From Rhizobiales bacterium Ga0077556 (GTDB taxonomy: Bacteria; Pseudomonadota; Alphaproteobacteria; Rhizobiales; Phreatobacteraceae): a stretch of 39,894 bases of DNA. Shown piece after piece: positions 8,611-18,666 of this stretch. The notes beneath the pieces were generated by a model. That model was not told the DNA's origin. It was given only the letters and a program-made list of their open reading frames with translations, and did no database searches. The stretch spans positions 1-39,894 of the forward strand of contig LNFH01000323.1 in the NCBI GenBank assembly GCA_001464235.1, in the 5' to 3' direction. Both the position numbers and the translations under genes were made by a program. Each line of letters begins with the position of its first letter. The stretch's first letter is position 1.

Positions 8611-9821
8611 GAGCGGCTGAGCCCCGGTCGCGCAATGGCCGAGGAACGCAGCGCCACGGCGGCGACGAGCCCGACGCCGATGGCGAGGCCGCCGGTGGCG
8701 ACGAGGCCCAGCACGGGCCACAGGCCGGCCGCCAGGATCCCCGTGAGCACGGATGTGCCGGCGATCTCCATCGTCATCAGCCCGGCGCAGGCGAGGGGCA
8801 GCACGAAGGCCTGGTTGGCCCGCGTCGTGAACGACAGCGCCAGCAGGGCGATGAGCGGCGCGATGAGGCAGAGGAGGCTGCGCCCGATGCGCTTGGCGAG
8901 CTCCAGCCTCTCGCCGGTGCGCGCGAAGGCGCCGGTGAAGAGCTCCGGCAGGGTCAGTTCCGCGATGTTCCGCCCCCGCGGATCGAAGGGCACCACGTCG
9001 TTGAAGACGAGGCTCTGCTGGGTGGCCGTGCCGCGCAGCGAGGATGTGGGCGCGACGGGCCGCTGCTGCGCGGTGGTCGCGCCCGCAGCCGGCGCCGGGA
9101 AGTCGTCCACGGCGAAGTCGTAGAGGTGGAGGGCGACGCGCCCGTCGATGTCGGGGCCGATCAGGCGGGTGCCGTTGGCGACCACCACCCGCTCGCCGCC
9201 CGCCTCGGTCGGCTGGCGCACGAAGAGGCGCGGCGTCGGCATCCCGTCCGAGCGCGGCATCACCGCGACCGTGCCGATCCGCGTTTCGAACAGTCGGTTG
9301 GCGGTGACCGTGCCGCCGGTGAGCGCGTGGTACTGCGCCGAGAACATCACCAGCCGGAAGGCATAGCGCGACAGGGGATCGACGAATCCGCCGACGGCGA
9401 GGGCCGCGATCTGCGCCCAGATGCCGATGCGGATGACGAGCCGGATGAGGCCGTGCGGCGGGATGCCGAGGCTCGACAGCATCAGGAACTCGCGGTCCTC
9501 GCGCAGGCCGAGCGCCACGCGGTAGACGGCGATGAGAATGGCGGTGGGCAGGGCGAGTTCGAACACCTGCGGCAGCATGGTCGCCATCATGGCGACCGTC
9601 TTGGAAAGCGGAGCGCGGATCTTCAGCACCTCCTCCAAGAGGCCGGAGATGAGCTGCTCGGCGACGAAGATGCTCTCGATGAGCAGCAGCACGAGGGCCA
9701 CCTGCACCGTGACGTCGCGCATGATGCGGTGGGCCTGCTGGCTGGGGAAGCGCCGCGCCCGTCCGCCGAGATCGAGTTGCGAGACGAGCCGCCTTTTCAG
9801 GGCGAAGAGGCTTCTCACCAC
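8607..9821 (-). CDS. LptF-like YjgP/YjgQ family permease
   Basis: 'LPQVFELALPTAILIAVYRVALGLREDREFLMLSSLGIPP' typical of YjgP/YjgQ; C-terminal TM helices. Confidence 0.85.
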   Translation of the reverse strand: MVRSLFALKRRLVSQLDLGGRARRFPSQQAHRIMRDVTVQVALVLLLIESIFVAEQLISGLLEEVLKIRAPLSKTVAMMATMLPQVFELALPTAILIAVYRVALGLREDREFLMLSSLGIPPHGLIRLVIRIGIWAQIAALAVGGFVDPLSRYAFRLVMFSAQYHALTGGTVTANRLFETRIGTVAVMPRSDGMPTPRLFVRQPTEAGGERVVVANGTRLIGPDIDGRVALHLYDFAVDDFPAPAAGATTAQQRPVAPTSSLRGTATQQSLVFNDVVPFDPRGRNIAELTLPELFTGAFARTGERLELAKRIGRSLLCLIAPLIALLALSFTTRANQAFVLPLACAGLMTMEIAGTSVLTGILAAGLWPVLGLVATGGLAIGVGLVAAVALRSSAIARPGLSRS

Positions 9822-9918
9822 GGGCGACGCCCTGCGCTGGCTTCAGCCGTCGCCGCGGTGTAGAGAGCCCGCAGGCTGAACGGCAGCGGCCTCCCGCGCC
9901 CATCGGGGACGAATTCGG

Positions 9919-11055
9919 TTGCAGATTGCTGAAGCACGGTCACGGCGCGATTTTAGACGCTTCGTCCGCATCCCGCGACAACTCTATTCGGGCATGCCCG
10001 GATTTCAGCCGCCGCTGGATCTGGAACGGACGCTTCTGCTCGACCCGCGCGTCGCCCCCTTCTTCACCCACGGCGAGGCCGCCTTCTTCATCGCCAGCGA
10101 CGACGACGGCCGGCCGCTCGGGCGCATCTCGGCCCAGTTCGACCGGCTGACCCCGGCCGGGCGCACCGCCACAGGTCATTTCGGCTGCCTCGACGCGGTG
10201 GACGATCCCGCCGTGGTCGCCGGCCTCGTCGCGGCCGCCCGCGCCTGGCACGCGGCGCGCGGCCGGCACCGCATCGAGGGGCCCTTCACCTATTCCATCA
10301 ACGAGGAAGTCGGCGTCCAGGTCGAGGGCCAGTACCGGGGCGACATGGTGCTCATGCCCTGGCATCCGCCCTATCTCGGCGCCCATGTGGAGGCGGCGGG
10401 TCTCGTGCCGGTGAAGGACCTCCTCGCCTATTCCGTGCCCATCGAGCAGGGCGCCCGCTGGCGCGGCCGGCGCTTCGCCGAGCTCCCCGAGGGCAGCCGC
10501 ATCACCGTCCGCAAGCTCCGGCTCCGCGACCTCGCCGGCGAAGCCGCCATCATGACCGACCTCTTCAATGCCTCCTGGCGCGACAACTGGGGCTTCATCC
10601 CGCTCGCGGCGGCCGAGCTGACGACGCTGCTCCGGGTGATCCGGCCGATCCTGCGCGCCGACCACGCCGTCTTCCTCGAGCATGAGGGGCGCCCCGCCGC
10701 CTTCGCCTTCATCATGCCCAACGGCTACGAGCTCTTCCGCGGCTTCGGGGGCCGCCTCCTGCCGTTCAACTGGGCGCGGATCGCCTGGCGCATCCTGACC
10801 CATCGCTTCGCCTCCAAGCGCGTCACCCTGCTCGGCGTCCGGACCGACCTGCGCGACACCATTCTCGGCGCACGGCTGCCGATCGTCGCCATCGCGCGCC
10901 TCATCGCCGCCAATCCACAGCCGGCGGAGATCGAGATGAGCTGGATTCTTGACGACAATGTGCGTATGCGCCGTATCATCGAAGGCGCGGGCGGGACGGT
11001 GTCCAAGCGCTATCGGGTCTATGCGGACCCGGTGACGGAAGGTGAGGGGCCATGA
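9919..11055 (+). CDS. GNAT-fold protein, candidate bacterial ceramide synthase (bCerS-like)
   Basis: 'RFVRIPRQLYSGMPGFQPPLDLERTLLLDPRVAPFFTHGEAAFFIA', 'GPFTYSINEEVGVQVEGQ', 'FNASWRDNWGFIPL' match the family used by Caulobacter ceramide synthase. TTG start. Confidence 0.75.
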   Translation: MQIAEARSRRDFRRFVRIPRQLYSGMPGFQPPLDLERTLLLDPRVAPFFTHGEAAFFIASDDDGRPLGRISAQFDRLTPAGRTATGHFGCLDAVDDPAVVAGLVAAARAWHAARGRHRIEGPFTYSINEEVGVQVEGQYRGDMVLMPWHPPYLGAHVEAAGLVPVKDLLAYSVPIEQGARWRGRRFAELPEGSRITVRKLRLRDLAGEAAIMTDLFNASWRDNWGFIPLAAAELTTLLRVIRPILRADHAVFLEHEGRPAAFAFIMPNGYELFRGFGGRLLPFNWARIAWRILTHRFASKRVTLLGVRTDLRDTILGARLPIVAIARLIAANPQPAEIEMSWILDDNVRMRRIIEGAGGTVSKRYRVYADPVTEGEGP

Positions 11056-11561
11056 GCACGGCAGACGGTACGGGCGTCCTCGCCCCGGTGGACGCCGCCT
11101 TCATGGTGAGCCACCCCGCGTCCCTGCTGGCCCTGGTGGGCGGCGCCGGCCTCTTTCCCTACGGCCCCGGCACCCTCGGCGCCCTCGTCGGCATCCCGCT
11201 TGGCCTCGCTCTCCAGGCAGCATCCCCCGCCGTCGCCATCGCCGTCATCGCCGCCGCCTTCGCCATCGGGGTCTGGGCCTGCGGCGTCACCGCCGTCCGG
11301 TCGGGGCTCCACGACCATCCCGCCATCGTCTTCGACGAGACCTGGGCCATGGCCGCCGTCGTGGCCTTCTCGCCGCCGGGCCTGCGGGCGGTGATCGTCG
11401 GCTTCGTCGCGTTCCGCCTGTTCGACATCCTCAAGCCCTGGCCCATCGGCCATATCGACGAGAACGTCGCCGAGGGCTTCGGCATCATGCTGGACGACGC
11501 GGTGGCGGGCGTCTTCGCCCTGGCTCTCGTGTTCGGCCTGTCGCGGCTCGGCTGGCTCTAG
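11052..11561 (+). CDS. PgpA-family phosphatase (phosphatidylglycerophosphatase A-like; candidate phosphatidylinositol-phosphate phosphatase)
   Basis: 'GAGLFPYGPGTLGAL', 'IVFDETWAM', 'FRLFDILKPWPI', 'GIMLDD'. ATGA overlap with the upstream GNAT gene. Confidence 0.85.
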   Translation: MSTADGTGVLAPVDAAFMVSHPASLLALVGGAGLFPYGPGTLGALVGIPLGLALQAASPAVAIAVIAAAFAIGVWACGVTAVRSGLHDHPAIVFDETWAMAAVVAFSPPGLRAVIVGFVAFRLFDILKPWPIGHIDENVAEGFGIMLDDAVAGVFALALVFGLSRLGWL

Positions 11562-11565
11562 CGGC

Positions 11566-11646
11566 TCAGACGCCTGCGATCACCCGCATGGTGAGCAGGC
11601 CGCAGGCGAGGGCGATGGCGATACCCAGTCCATCGAAAATCTGCAT
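11566..11646 (-). CDS. Candidate 26-aa single-TM microprotein
   Basis: MQIFDGLGIAIALACGLLTMRVIAGV; ATG at 11646, TGA at 11566-11568; short, so coding status is uncertain. Confidence 0.3.
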   Translation of the reverse strand: MQIFDGLGIAIALACGLLTMRVIAGV

Positions 11647-11791
11647 ACGCGTAACCCCGCTCGAACGGTGTGAAACGTAAAGCAACATGATGAATGAACC
11701 GTGTCGCAAGAACGGCCGCTTCGTTGCGGCCGCGTGTCGGTGACGCGGCAGGATCGGGGATCGCGGCCCCTGTTGCCGGGATGCGACAGGC

Positions 11792-12508
<717 letters not shown>

Positions 12509-12560
12509 GGCGCCGGCCCCAGGGCACGGGCGCGCCGCCGGGAGGTCGCCGCAGCGGCCC

Positions 12561-13640
12561 TCAGCGCTCGCCCTCGATGAAGGCGATGGTGAGGTCGCGC
12601 GCCTCCGGGTCGGTGTACTGCTTGGGCGGCGACTTCATGAAGTAGCTCGACGGCCCGCCGATCGGTCCGCCCTGTTTGCGGTCGAGGGCGATGCGGCAGC
12701 AGCGCACGGCGTCGATGACCACGCCCGCGGAATTGGGCGAGTCCCAGACCTCGAGCTTCAGCTCCATGTTCAGCGGCACGCCGCCGAAACCGGTCCCCTC
12801 GATGCGGATATAGGCCATCTTCCGGTCGTCGAGGAAGGGCACGAAGTCGCTCGGGCCGATATGGATGTTGTCGGCGTCGATCGGCACGTCGATCTGGCTG
12901 GAGACGGCCTGGGTCTTCGACTTCTTCTTCGACGACAGGCGCTCGCGCTCCAGCATGTTGAGGAAGTCGGTGTTGCCGCCGAAATTGAGCTGGTAGGTCC
13001 GCTCGATCTTGACGCCGCGGTCCTCGTAGAGGCGGGCGAGCACGCGGTGGACGATGGTGGCGCCGACCTGGCTCTTGATGTCGTCGCCGACGATCGGCAG
13101 GCCCTTGTCGGCGAAGCGCTTCGCCCACTCGGGATTGGAGGCGATGAACACCGGCACGCAGTTGATGAAGCCGCAGCCGGCCTCCAGCGCGCGCTCGGCA
13201 TAGAACTCGCAGGCCTTCTGCGACCCGACCGGCAGGTAGCAGATGATGACCTCGGCGCGGGCCGCCTTCAGCACCGCCGTCACGTCGGCCGGTGCCTCCT
13301 TCGATTCGGTCACCACGCCGACCAGGTGCTTGCCGACGCCGTCGAGGGTCGGGCCGCGCTGCACCGTCACGCCGGTGGGCGGCACCTTGGCGAACTGGAT
13401 GGTGTTGTTTGGCTTGGCGAGGATGGCGTCGGCCACGTCCTGGCCGACCTTGCGGCTGTCGATGTCGAAGGCCGCCACGATCTCCACGTCGCGGATATGG
13501 TAGGGGCCGACCTCGACGTTCATCAGGCCCGGGATCGACTCACCGGGCTTGGCGTCCTTGTAGTAGTGCAGACCCTGAACGAACGAGGCGGCGCAATTGC
13601 CCACGCCGACGATGGCAACACGAATGGCAGACCGTGACAC
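12561..13640 (-). CDS. ino1: Inositol-3-phosphate (myo-inositol-1-phosphate) synthase, actinobacterial-type
   Basis: '[22 protein letters not shown]', '[14 protein letters not shown]', '[20 protein letters not shown]', '[12 protein letters not shown]'; GTG start at 13640. Confidence 0.92.
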   Translation of the reverse strand: MSRSAIRVAIVGVGNCAASFVQGLHYYKDAKPGESIPGLMNVEVGPYHIRDVEIVAAFDIDSRKVGQDVADAILAKPNNTIQFAKVPPTGVTVQRGPTLDGVGKHLVGVVTESKEAPADVTAVLKAARAEVIICYLPVGSQKACEFYAERALEAGCGFINCVPVFIASNPEWAKRFADKGLPIVGDDIKSQVGATIVHRVLARLYEDRGVKIERTYQLNFGGNTDFLNMLERERLSSKKKSKTQAVSSQIDVPIDADNIHIGPSDFVPFLDDRKMAYIRIEGTGFGGVPLNMELKLEVWDSPNSAGVVIDAVRCCRIALDRKQGGPIGGPSSYFMKSPPKQYTDPEARDLTIAFIEGER

Positions 13641-13728
13641 GAAACATCTCCAGGCGCTCGGGCCGAAGACCACCGGCTGCGCGCGGCTCCTTATACTGCA
13701 TTGTTCCCCCATTTGAAGTGCTTCCGTC

Positions 13729-14694
13729 ATGATCGTGACAGGCGCCGCCGGCCTTCTCGGTAACACCGTGTTGCGGGCCGCCGCGGCGCGGGGTCTGGAG
13801 CCCACCGCCTGGCTGCGCGGCAGGGCGGGCGAGAGGACGCTCGCCGGGCTCGACCTCCCGGTCGTCTTCGCCGATCTCGCCGTCGATCCCCTGGAGAAGC
13901 ATCTCGAAAACGCGGGAATCGTCGTGCATTGCGCCGCCAGGGTGGAGATCGGCAGCACCGGGGCCGAGGCCTCCCGCCGCGACAACGTGCTGGCGACGGC
14001 GCGGCTCGCGAGCGCCTGCCGTGCAGTCGGCGCACTTCTGATCCACATCTCGACCGTCGACACGCTGGCCTGGGGAACACGGGAGGCGCCGGGCGACGAG
14101 ACGCCCGCCGCACCCCATCCACGTGATACCACTTACGCCGCCACCAAGCGGCTCGCCGAGGCGGCGGTGCTCGCCGAGATGGAGCGGGGACTCGCCGCGA
14201 CCATCGTCCACCCCGGCTTCCTCCTCGGCCCCTGGGACTGGAAACCCTCCTCCGGGCGCATGCTGCTCGCCGCCGTGCGCGGGCCCGTCGGCATCGCCCC
14301 GCCGGGGGGCAACGATTTCTGCCACGCCGGCGCCGTCGCCGAGGCCATCCTGACGCTCGCCGACCGGCCGCCGCCCTCTCGGCGCTACGTCCTGTCGGGC
14401 GAGGCGCTGACCTATGCCGAGGCCTTCCGTCAGATGCGGCGGGCGGCGGGACGCCCGCCTCGCGTCGTCGAGGCGCCGGAGGCGCTGGTACGCGCCGCCG
14501 GGTGGGCCGGCGATCTCTGGGGACGGATCAGCGGCCGCGAGCCGGCCCTCAACGGCGCCGCGGCGGAGGTTGCCTGCGCGCCGCACCACTTTTCCTCCGC
14601 CCGGGCCATCGCGGAGATCGGCTACCGGCCCCGCCCCGCCATCGAGGCCATGCGCGAGGCGTGGACATGGTTCGTCCAACGCGGCTATGCGTGA
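13729..14694 (+). CDS. NAD-dependent epimerase/dehydratase family (extended SDR), candidate CerR-like ceramide-pathway reductase
   Basis: '[16 protein letters not shown]', '[10 protein letters not shown]', '[13 protein letters not shown]'. Function inferred from locus context. Confidence 0.75.
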   Translation: MIVTGAAGLLGNTVLRAAAARGLEPTAWLRGRAGERTLAGLDLPVVFADLAVDPLEKHLENAGIVVHCAARVEIGSTGAEASRRDNVLATARLASACRAVGALLIHISTVDTLAWGTREAPGDETPAAPHPRDTTYAATKRLAEAAVLAEMERGLAATIVHPGFLLGPWDWKPSSGRMLLAAVRGPVGIAPPGGNDFCHAGAVAEAILTLADRPPPSRRYVLSGEALTYAEAFRQMRRAAGRPPRVVEAPEALVRAAGWAGDLWGRISGREPALNGAAAEVACAPHHFSSARAIAEIGYRPRPAIEAMREAWTWFVQRGYA

Positions 14695-14730
14695 CCGCCC
14701 GCCGCCCAGCCCCTCGATGAGAGCCGCCCC

Positions 14731-15821
14731 GTGAAGATCGCACTCGTCAGCGACTGGTTCGTGCCGCGCCTCGGCGGCATCGAGCTGCAGATGCGCGATC
14801 TCGCCCTGGCGCTGCGCGAGCGCGGCCACGAGGTCCGCGTCATCTGCGGTGTCCCAGGCGAGGCGCAGGTCGACGGCATCCCGGTCGAGCGCCTGCCCGG
14901 CCCGCGGCTGCCCGGTTTCGGCATCGCCTTCACGCCGGCGGTCTTTGCGGCGCTCAGGGCCGCCATCGACGCTGGGGGGGACGAGGTCGTCCACGTCCAT
15001 TGCGGCAACGTCGCGCCCATCGCCCACCACGCCGTGCAGCACTGCATCCACCGCGGCATTCCGGCCGTCGCCACCTTCCACTCGGTGCTGAAATATTACG
15101 ACCTGCCGCTGATGGCGCTGAACGCGCTGCATGGCTATGCCCGCTCCGCGGTCCGCTTCTCCGCGGTCTCGACGGTGGCCGGCGCGGCCTTGCGCCCGCT
15201 TCTGGGCGACCGGGCGGTCACCGCCATTCCCAACGGCATCGACCTCGCCTGGTGGCGCCGGCCGGGCGACTTCGCTTCGAGTTCGTCTCGGTGACGCGGC
15301 TGCAGAAGCGCAAGCGGGCGCGCTGGCTGGTCAAGGCCTTCGCCGCGGCGGTGGCGCACCTGCCCCCCGACGCGGCGCGGCTGACGGTGGTCGGAGACGG
15401 CGACGAGATGGCCGCCATCGCCGCCATCATCCGCCGGGCCGGCATGGAGGACCGGACCGTCCTCGCCGGCCGCGAGACGCGCGAGGCGATCCGCGACCGT
15501 CTCCATCGCGCCGACGTCTTCCTGCTGGCGTCCCGGCTGGAGGCCTTCGGCATCGCCGCCCTCGAGGCGCGCGCCGCCGGCCTGCCGGTCGTCACCATGG
15601 CGCAGTCGGGGGCCCGCGACTTCCTCCGGGACGGCGAGGACGCCATCCTCGCGGCGGACGATCGCGAACTGACGGACGCCATCCGCCGGCTGGTCGAGGA
15701 TCCCTCGCTCCGCGGGCGGCTCGTCGCGGCGGCCGCCCTGCCGCCGGCCGGCGTCGACTGGCGCGACGTCGCCCCGCTCTACGAGGCGGAATATCAGGCG
15801 GCGCGGGCCGCGGTCGCCTAG
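14731..15821 (+). pseudogene. GT4-family glycosyltransferase, frame-disrupted at a CTTCG duplication (15270-15279)
   Basis: N-terminal 'MKIALVSDWFVPRLGGIELQMRDLALALRERGHEV...IPNGIDLAWW' in one frame; C-terminal 'FEFVSVTRLQKRKRARWLVKAF...LASRLEAFGIAALEARAAGLPVV' in another. Confidence 0.88.
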
Positions 15822-16816
15822 GGCTGGTCGAGCCGGCGCTGGCCCTTGTCGTCCTGGGGCAACGCCCAGCCGAGATAGGCGAGGCTCACCAGCGAGGCGA
15901 CGAAGAGCACGCCGTGGTGGATCAGCGCCGCTGCGGTCGCCAGCGGCAGCGGCACGCCGAGATACTGGTAGCAGAGGATGACGGTCGCCTCGAACACGCC
16001 GAGATGGCCGGGCGAGACCGGCGCCATGGTGGCGAGGTCGAGGGCCGCCACCACCAGCACCGCCGCGGCGACCGAGGGCTCGATGCCCACCGCCACCTGC
16101 ACGGTCATCACCATCAGCACCTCCGCCGCGGTCTTGGCGAAGGTCAGCAGCACCACGGCTGTGCCCAGCACCGGCTTGCGCAGCGGCTCGAGATTGTCGA
16201 CGAAATCGGCGACGTGGCCGACCAGCCGGGCCGGGCGTGCCGAAAGGCCGATGCCGAGGCGGCGCAGCCGGTTGCCGCCATGGGCGGCGACGAGCAGGGC
16301 AAGCGTGAACACCGCCATGATGCCCGACAGGGCGAGGAGGCCGGAGCGCAGCCAGTCCGGCACCGGCACCAGCAGCGCGGCGAGGGCCAGCGTCGCCACC
16401 TTGCCGATGCCGGTGACGAGCTGGTCGACCGTGTAGAGCGAGGCGGCGGCGGAGGCCGGCAGGCGCCCGCGCACGATCAGAAAGCCGACGGAGGCGACGA
16501 CGCCCGTCATCGGCAGCGAGGTGTTGGCGGCCCCGCTCAGCGCCGTCACCTGCGCCATGCGGGCGAAGCTCGGCCGGTGCGCCTTCGGCGCCAGCAGCTG
16601 CCACTGCAGGATCCAGAACGGCCAGCCCGCCAGCGAGACGAAGACCGCGAGGAGCGCCCAGTGCCATTTCGCGCCGGCGAGGGCGGCGATGACGTCGGCC
16701 CAGGGCAGGGCATAGGCGGCGATGCCGGTGAAGAGGGCCAGCACGCACCAGCCGAGGATCCACCACAGGCGGCGCGAGGGCGGCGCGGCGGCGTCCGTGG
16801 CGGCGGGCACGCTCAT
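15818..16816 (-). CDS. Lysylphosphatidylglycerol synthase TM-region / UPF0104-like flippase domain protein
   Basis: Polytopic; 'LSGAANTSLPMTGVVASVGFLIVRG', 'APVSPGHLGVFEATVILCYQYLGV' typical of the family. Confidence 0.75.
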   Translation of the reverse strand: MSVPAATDAAAPPSRRLWWILGWCVLALFTGIAAYALPWADVIAALAGAKWHWALLAVFVSLAGWPFWILQWQLLAPKAHRPSFARMAQVTALSGAANTSLPMTGVVASVGFLIVRGRLPASAAASLYTVDQLVTGIGKVATLALAALLVPVPDWLRSGLLALSGIMAVFTLALLVAAHGGNRLRRLGIGLSARPARLVGHVADFVDNLEPLRKPVLGTAVVLLTFAKTAAEVLMVMTVQVAVGIEPSVAAAVLVVAALDLATMAPVSPGHLGVFEATVILCYQYLGVPLPLATAAALIHHGVLFVASLVSLAYLGWALPQDDKGQRRLDQP

Positions 16817-17553
16817 GCCGCTATCCCCTTCGCCTGCGCGCCCATGTCCCGCATGGTCATGAAGGTGGCGCCGCGGCCCTTGAAATAGCCGATCACCGAG
16901 GCGAGTGCGTCGAGCGCCGGCTGGCCCGTGCGGAAGCGGCAGTCGTAGCGCAGGTTCGAGGAGCGGAAGTCGACGAACTCCCAGGGGTGGACGAAGAGCA
17001 CGACGGGATCGGGCAGCCGGCCGAGGAAATATTCGCGCAGAAGCTTGGGGATGCGCAGCGCGCTCGATGTGATGGAGGCGGGAATGCGCACGAGCCCCGG
17101 CGCGTTCTCCTCGCCGGGAACGTCCTTCTTGTAGCGCGCCTGCGAGGAATCGAGGGCGAAACCCTCGTCCTGGAGCAGGTCGAGATAATGGCCGGGAAAA
17201 CGCAGATAGGGGGCGCGGAACGAGGTGATCTCGCCGAACTCGCGCAGCCGCCGTGTCGAGTCCTGGATTTCCCAGCGGGCGCTGTCCTTCGACATCCAGT
17301 CGAAGCGCTGGTGGGTGACGCCGTGGCAGGCGAGTTCGTGGCCACCGTCGACCACGGCCCGGACGGCGGCGGGGTGGAGCCTGGCCGTCTCGCCGGTGGT
17401 GAACCAGGTGACCGGCACGGCCTCGCGGGCGAAGAGGTCCAGGAGGCGCGGCGCGCCCTCCGTCACTCCCCGCCACGTCCACAGGAACGGCGGGCAGTCC
17501 GGTTCCATGTCGACGGTGAGCGCGACGCGCAGCGGCGGGACGAGAGCGGCCAT
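16813..17553 (-). CDS. Polysaccharide deacetylase (NodB homology)
   Basis: 'ALTVDMEPD', 'GHELACHGVTHQRFDWM', 'SFRAPYLRFPGHYLDLLQDEGFALDSS'. ATGA overlap with the flippase-like gene. Confidence 0.88.
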   Translation of the reverse strand: MAALVPPLRVALTVDMEPDCPPFLWTWRGVTEGAPRLLDLFAREAVPVTWFTTGETARLHPAAVRAVVDGGHELACHGVTHQRFDWMSKDSARWEIQDSTRRLREFGEITSFRAPYLRFPGHYLDLLQDEGFALDSSQARYKKDVPGEENAPGLVRIPASITSSALRIPKLLREYFLGRLPDPVVLFVHPWEFVDFRSSNLRYDCRFRTGQPALDALASVIGYFKGRGATFMTMRDMGAQAKGIAA

Positions 17554-17665
17554 GGCCGCGCTCTTAGAGCATTTCGCAGGCGAGGGGGAGAGGCCCTCGC
17601 CTGCACGACGGCCGACCGGGTCTACGACGGACGGCCGACGCTGTTCCGCGGCGCGGGTCCCGCCC

Positions 17666-18376
17666 TCAGAGGAGCGTCACCTTGCCGGTGGCGAGGTCGT
17701 AGACGCCGCCGGCCACCGTCAGCTTCTTCTCCGCCACCAGCCCGGCGAGGACCGGCGTCGAGGTCTTCAGCTTCTCGACGTTGAGGCGGACATTGGCCGC
17801 GATGGTGGCCGCCAGCATGTCGGCCGGCTTCCCGGCGTCGGCGGCGTGCACCGCCGGCTTGATCGCGTCGATGAGCTGCGGCAGGTGCCCCGGCAGCTGC
17901 GTGTTGTTGCGCACCACGTCGATGGCCGCGGCGATGGCGCCGCAGCTCGTGTGGCCGAGCACGAGGATGAGCTGCGAGCGCAGCACCGCCGCGCCGAATT
18001 CGAGGCTGGCCAGCCCGTCCTGGTTGACGAAATTGCCGGCGACGCGGACGACGAAGAGGTCGCCCGCTCCCTGGTCGAAAGCGAGCTCGGGGGCGACGCG
18101 CGAATCGGCGCAGCTGACGATCGAGGCGAAGGGGTGCTGCGAGCGCGACAGCGCCGCCCTCCGGGCCGAGAAGTCGCGCTGGTCCGGCGCATTGGCGACA
18201 TAGCGGGCATTGCCGTCCATCAGCCGCTTCAGCGCCTCCTCACCGCTCACGGACGCGGCGGGCTGGGCGATGGCGGGACGGGGCAGGGCAAGGCCCCCGG
18301 CGAGGGCGAGGCCCGCACCCGCCTTCAGGAAGGTGCGGCGGGACGAGGAGGCGGGGAAGGCACACGAGTCGCACAT
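17666..18376 (-). CDS. Beta-class carbonic anhydrase with Tat-type signal peptide
   Basis: 'SSRRTFLKAGAGLALAGGLALPRPAIAQ' twin-arginine; 'SIVSCADSRVAPEL', 'LGHTSCGAI' zinc-site motifs. Confidence 0.9.
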   Translation of the reverse strand: MCDSCAFPASSSRRTFLKAGAGLALAGGLALPRPAIAQPAASVSGEEALKRLMDGNARYVANAPDQRDFSARRAALSRSQHPFASIVSCADSRVAPELAFDQGAGDLFVVRVAGNFVNQDGLASLEFGAAVLRSQLILVLGHTSCGAIAAAIDVVRNNTQLPGHLPQLIDAIKPAVHAADAGKPADMLAATIAANVRLNVEKLKTSTPVLAGLVAEKKLTVAGGVYDLATGKVTLL

Positions 18377-18666
18377 GGGGGGCGGTCTCCGGCTGGGGGC
18401 GCGGGACGGGCCGCCGGGACTGCCCGGGGGTGATGTCCTGCACGTGACGCCCGCCATGGTTGAGCAGTCCGCCCGTCGTTTCCAGTCGTTTGACGCCCCG
18501 CGTCCCGCCGAATGCTTGGAAGCGTGAACGTCGTTTCAACGCTTTCATGCGGATCATCGCGAGAATTCGCTGAAAATAGTCTCCCGATGTGGAGGTCTAT
18601 TGCGGGGAGGGGCGGAAAGCGGCGCGGCCGAGCTCCGGGTCGCCCGATAACCTTGCCGTTATGGTG

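Noticed and set aside
7411-9903. 830-aa single ORF on minus strand
   Set aside because: Only its C-terminal ~399 aa is protein-like (LptG-like); the N-terminal part is an out-of-frame shadow of the LptF-like gene 8607-9821.
14731-15821. Programmed ribosomal frameshifting in the GT4 gene
   Set aside because: No slippery heptamer at the junction; a simple 5-bp tandem duplication explains the frame change better.
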